Made by a program: the position numbers and the translations under genes. 64,000 nt of DNA from positions 70,357,676 to 70,421,675 of the forward strand of contig CM049316.1 in assembly GCA_026874595.1 (NCBI GenBank), given 5' to 3'. Below the pieces are notes generated by a model that did not search any database, was not told the DNA's origin, and worked only from the letters and a program-made list of their open reading frames with translations. The stretch is from Sipunculus nudus. Taxonomy: Eukaryota; Annelida; Sipuncula; Golfingiida; Sipunculidae. Shown here piece by piece: positions 60,501-64,000 of this stretch; position 1 is the stretch's first letter; every line of letters begins with the position of its first letter.

Positions 60501-63500
60501 CATTATTTTGTGATTGAGTAGGCTTAGTCGCTCGTTTTCTCATTTGGACCCGAGCCCGGTCTCGCTGGTATTGTTTTCCCATTACCATAATACCCGCGGT
60601 AAATTAAGGGTTCATTTGCAGCTGAGGTTCCTGTCGCCTCCCCGACCGATCTATTTACTTCGTGATTAAACATGTATTGTCAATCGTGACCTGTTATCGG
60701 TTCCTCACGTGATAAAAACCCGTTTTATACTCACGATATCTGGGTGTTTACTGTTATACCTTTATATCTGTTATACCACTTTCCCCCTGGGTCCAAACGT
60801 CAAGCTTGTCAGAGACGATGCAATAAATTTCGGTTTAAAATCAATTCTTGTATTGCATGATCATTTTGCAGGATTATGCATGACTTTATAAATCCCCATT
60901 AAGTGCATATGCTGCAAGAACGCAATTCATGTAAATAAATAAACATAAGGAAACGACTTTTTAAGGGGTAATCTGAAACCGTAGTTGGTAATCGGAATTC
61001 GATTTCAAGTTTCTGGGTGAAAATCAGAGGTCGGTTTCAGATCAAGTCTGTGAGAGATAAAGTCAAATGTAAAGGTAAAGTTTGCTTTAGTGCATGTGAG
61101 GTAAAAGAAAAGGGGGACTGAGTGGTATTTAGAGAAGAAGACGCATGTCATTTTGATTTGCCCCTCCAAAAGAAGATTTAATACTCCGGCCATCGAAAGC
61201 AAACACTAGGGTAATATTTTCTGTAGTTACCAATATGTTAATTTTTATTCGTCTTACTACTTGATAAAAAAAGTATTTGCTATGCATTGGCAACATGAAT
61301 TAGATAAATGCAGGCCGCCGTAAACGGACAAAACAGCTTAACATATTTCAAACAATGATTTTAATATATTGATTATCTAATGATGGCAAATGGCAAATGC
61401 ACCAGTCATACGATATTTAAAATAGTTTTTATCGTGCACCATAGAAATGAATCCCTAATTCAGAAATTCCATTATAATAAAAATGCGGCCATGTTTAATA
61501 AATATTTAAAACTACACTACGTCTGTGCACCTTAAAAAAAGTTTCAACCCTGTGGGGATCCAGCTTTTCAATGCAATACTCAACCACTTCTGTTATTTGA
61601 CATCAAATTGTATTAGTTTAATGAAACACTCTCATATTGTTAAATTAATAATAAAGAGATAATACGTAACAGTAAGCTTATGGTAGTTAGAGACGGGTTT
61701 TTTTTTTATCAAAATGGTTGTACTTTACCTTACCCCACTGATTGGATTTGACAGATATCAATATGTAATAGTACGAATAAATAAGGCTTTTTGTTAGGAA
61801 TATGATTAATACATGAAGCATGTCGTGTATTTTTTTACGGAATTCAAGGAAAAGTTCCACAAATACCCACATGGACTGACCAAGTCGAAAGGCTTTTTCT
61901 GGCACTTTTTTTCTACACTTAGGACAGGTAGTGTCATCTAGCGGCAAGTTATATGACTAATTCATAGTACATAGACATAGTACCCTTGTCCATTTGACTT
62001 AAAATCCGGACTTTGTTACGTTTGCGAGGTATAGAAACAAGTTTTATCTTACATTATGTTTGAGGTAAACAAAATTACTACCTGCCAATACTTAACCAAA
62101 AATCTACATGGTCCGTAAATCTATATATCCTTGACAAAAACCATCGTACATTGAAATGAGTCAAACTAATAAGATAATAACATTAAAAAAAATATCAAGA
62201 AAAGGTCCACCGATACCTGATCATGGTATATAAATAGGTAAAATATAACCTCAATAATGTTAACTAGTGCAAAGATAAGGGAACGTTGAAACACTCCCAC
62301 CATAATAGCCTTATCCATTGGCGACTACGAACACGAAAGATGAGAATGGGTTTCTCACTTTTAGTTTGAATCATATGGGAAAAAGATTTTTTGTTGTCAA
62401 TATAACGACCGAGCACTCGGCCAGCTGAATGTTACGCCGATTTTGACTCATGAAAAATAACGTAGTTTTTTCGATATGAGGCATGACACAGTTTGTTCCA
62501 TACGATTTTTCTTTTTCACTATCAGCGAATTTTCAACAAAAGCATACGACAAGTCAGCGTCAAAATAGAATATTCACAGGAAAGACATTTTCTAGACATA
62601 TCTTTCACCCAATCATTTTGGCCATGAGATCCCGCAAAAGTGCGCAGTTGCTCCAGATCCGATGATCGCGAGGAGAAAACATATAAATCGGGAACAATAT
62701 GGGATATCCTGAACCGCCGACGTCATGTCCCCATTTATATGTTCTAATGCCGATAAATTTCCTTCGACAAAATATGCGGCAAAATATGTGCCTGGCTTTC
62801 AGGATGCTGTTGCTGTCAGCACTTTTTGCCTTGAATCTTGATATATACAAAACTGGTATTGTGTGAACACAGCAGACGATGATTTGCGATATATCATGAC
62901 CTTAACTGCACTGTCTGACAAGGCAAACGACGAATCATTCGTATTCCGTGAGTCATATTGTCAGATAATTTACAAATCCGAAATGACGTTTCTGTACCTT
63001 GGTAACCGTTGCTAAGGAACAATCATATGCACATCAAGCCGCAACGGGTGCAACAGGCCAATGGTTTTAACACATTCTACCGTAAAGTATAATATAAGAA
63101 AAAAAACTGGAGCAAACACACTAAAATAAAAGTGTTTGTTTTTGCTGAATTTATTAATAAATTGAACCTCCTGAGCACAGCACATCGATTTATTTTCACA
63201 AGACGGCGTTAGTTCTTTTGCTGTAATCGGATTGGTCAATAAACTTGGTTCGTTTGTCAATAATCTAACGTTATTCTGACCCTGTATAAACACGGGAAAG
63301 TTTATCACTTTCTGTTCAATAATAAATAAACATTTTAAAGGTAAGCTTGACCCTGTAACGGCGACGCTTATTCTGTAACTATTGGTCCGTACGCCATTAT
63401 TAAAGGTTAATGTCCCGTTGCTTTGTTTGGTTTGGTGGCTTTAATTTGATTGTTTAACAGACCATGAAATTATCACTCGGCTCACTAGACCGGCTCCCTG

Positions 63501-64000
63501 CTCACATGTATCCCCTAGAGGCCCAGGGCAACGTACAGACGGGCACTAGACTACTGTCATACCAAGGTTTTAGATGATGCAAAATACCATCCTAAAGCTA
63601 TTATAGTTGTCGTAAATCTGTATGCATCTGTATACATATGACGTTTGCGTGTTCAGTGGTGCGACATAAGGCTTAAGGCACAAAGAAAACATGAAGGCAA
63701 TGTTTTTAGGCGGGGACGCCAGGAAATATAAATTTAAATCCTTGACCCAAAATATGGTAATTTTTTATACATATTCTAACATTTAATGAGAGGAGATTTT
63801 GAAAAAAATGGTTTCGTATGGCAGCCATTTGAAATCCAAGATGGCCAAATGCAAGGATGGAAACAGCAGTATTCTTTTTCTCCACGTATTGAAGTGGTAA
63901 ATCATACCGGTTTCTAAATTCTACCAAAAAAGGTTTAGGATCATGACTAAAAAAAATCAATTTTATGGCAAACTGCCACCTGACATTCATTGACCAAACG
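57546..64000. other. Intronic or intergenic AT-rich sequence to window end
   Basis: Only short chance frames plus one repeat fragment at 60963. The minus-strand 61687-61947 frame begins with CPKCRK but lacks paired cysteines and splice context. Confidence 0.45.
60963..61020. mobile_element. AGATTACCCC-family fragment, copy 4
   Basis: AGGGGTAATCTGAAACC followed by GGTAATCGGAATTCGATTTCA is recognisable. Only one end survives. Confidence 0.4.

Larger units (their letters stand above)
51899..64000 (+). other. Putative long intron of the esterase gene (runs past window end)
   Basis: After the GTAACA donor I found no plus-strand continuation that would encode the expected GxSxG nucleophile block of this hydrolase family. 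The stretch holds a (CT)n tract, a 2.1-kb minisatellite, a weak tandem region near 57.3 kb, and otherwise unique AT-rich sequence with scattered stop codons on both strands. I therefore interpret it as a single intron longer than 12 kb. A short missed exon is possible. Confidence 0.45.

Noticed and set aside
61687-61947. Zinc-binding protein fragment (CPKCRK, minus strand)
   Set aside because: Only one CxxC pair and no following Cys/His pair. The frame soon becomes AT-driven hydrophobic sequence.

Overview
This window is eukaryotic (metazoan) genomic DNA. It is AT-rich and almost entirely non-coding, with one well-supported protein-coding exon bounded by spliceosomal signals. The repeat content fits a marine lophotrochozoan, most likely a bivalve mollusc: a tRNA-derived SINE, TTAA-flanked MITEs, solo LTRs, hAT-like elements, long poly(C) runs, (AT)n and (GA)n microsatellites, and tandem repeats carrying AGGTCA/TGACCT palindromes. 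That taxonomic call is inference from repeat style and gene content, not from a database match.

Layout. 0-8 kb: mostly unique AT-rich sequence with an (AT)n(GA)n tract, a complete tRNA-derived SINE with a 10-bp target-site duplication (2749-3168), and a 1-kb hAT-like element with GGTCCGGTCC-rich ends (6076-7092). 8-13 kb: two decayed copies of a TTAA-flanked MITE, a copy of an element with AGATTACCCC-type repeats near its ends, and a weak coding-exon candidate (11753-11879). 16-26 kb: three solo LTRs of one family, each flanked by its own perfect 4-bp duplication. The third sits inside a larger decayed inverted-repeat element (24423-28244). 34-41 kb: a second SINE copy, a ~1.5-kb array of ~155-bp repeats in which most units carry a palindrome matching a nuclear-receptor (oestrogen-response-element type) site, a second copy of the large inverted-repeat element, and a speculative coding exon (40785-40885). 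43-51 kb: two intact TTAA MITEs in opposite orientation and a ~140-bp-arm inverted repeat (45722-46472).

The one convincing gene starts at 51384. An exon opens with a splice acceptor, an in-frame stop and an ATG at 51405. It encodes a signal peptide and the N-terminal part of a secreted alpha/beta-hydrolase of the PHB-depolymerase/feruloyl-esterase-like (LpqC/COG3509) type, and ends at a GT donor at 51899. The rest of the window (12.1 kb) appears to be its next intron, which holds a 2.1-kb minisatellite of 38-bp units (52351-54474). The exon with the catalytic serine was not found and probably lies beyond 64000. No operon-like organisation, rRNA, functional tRNA, CRISPR array or complete transposase/reverse transcriptase gene is visible.
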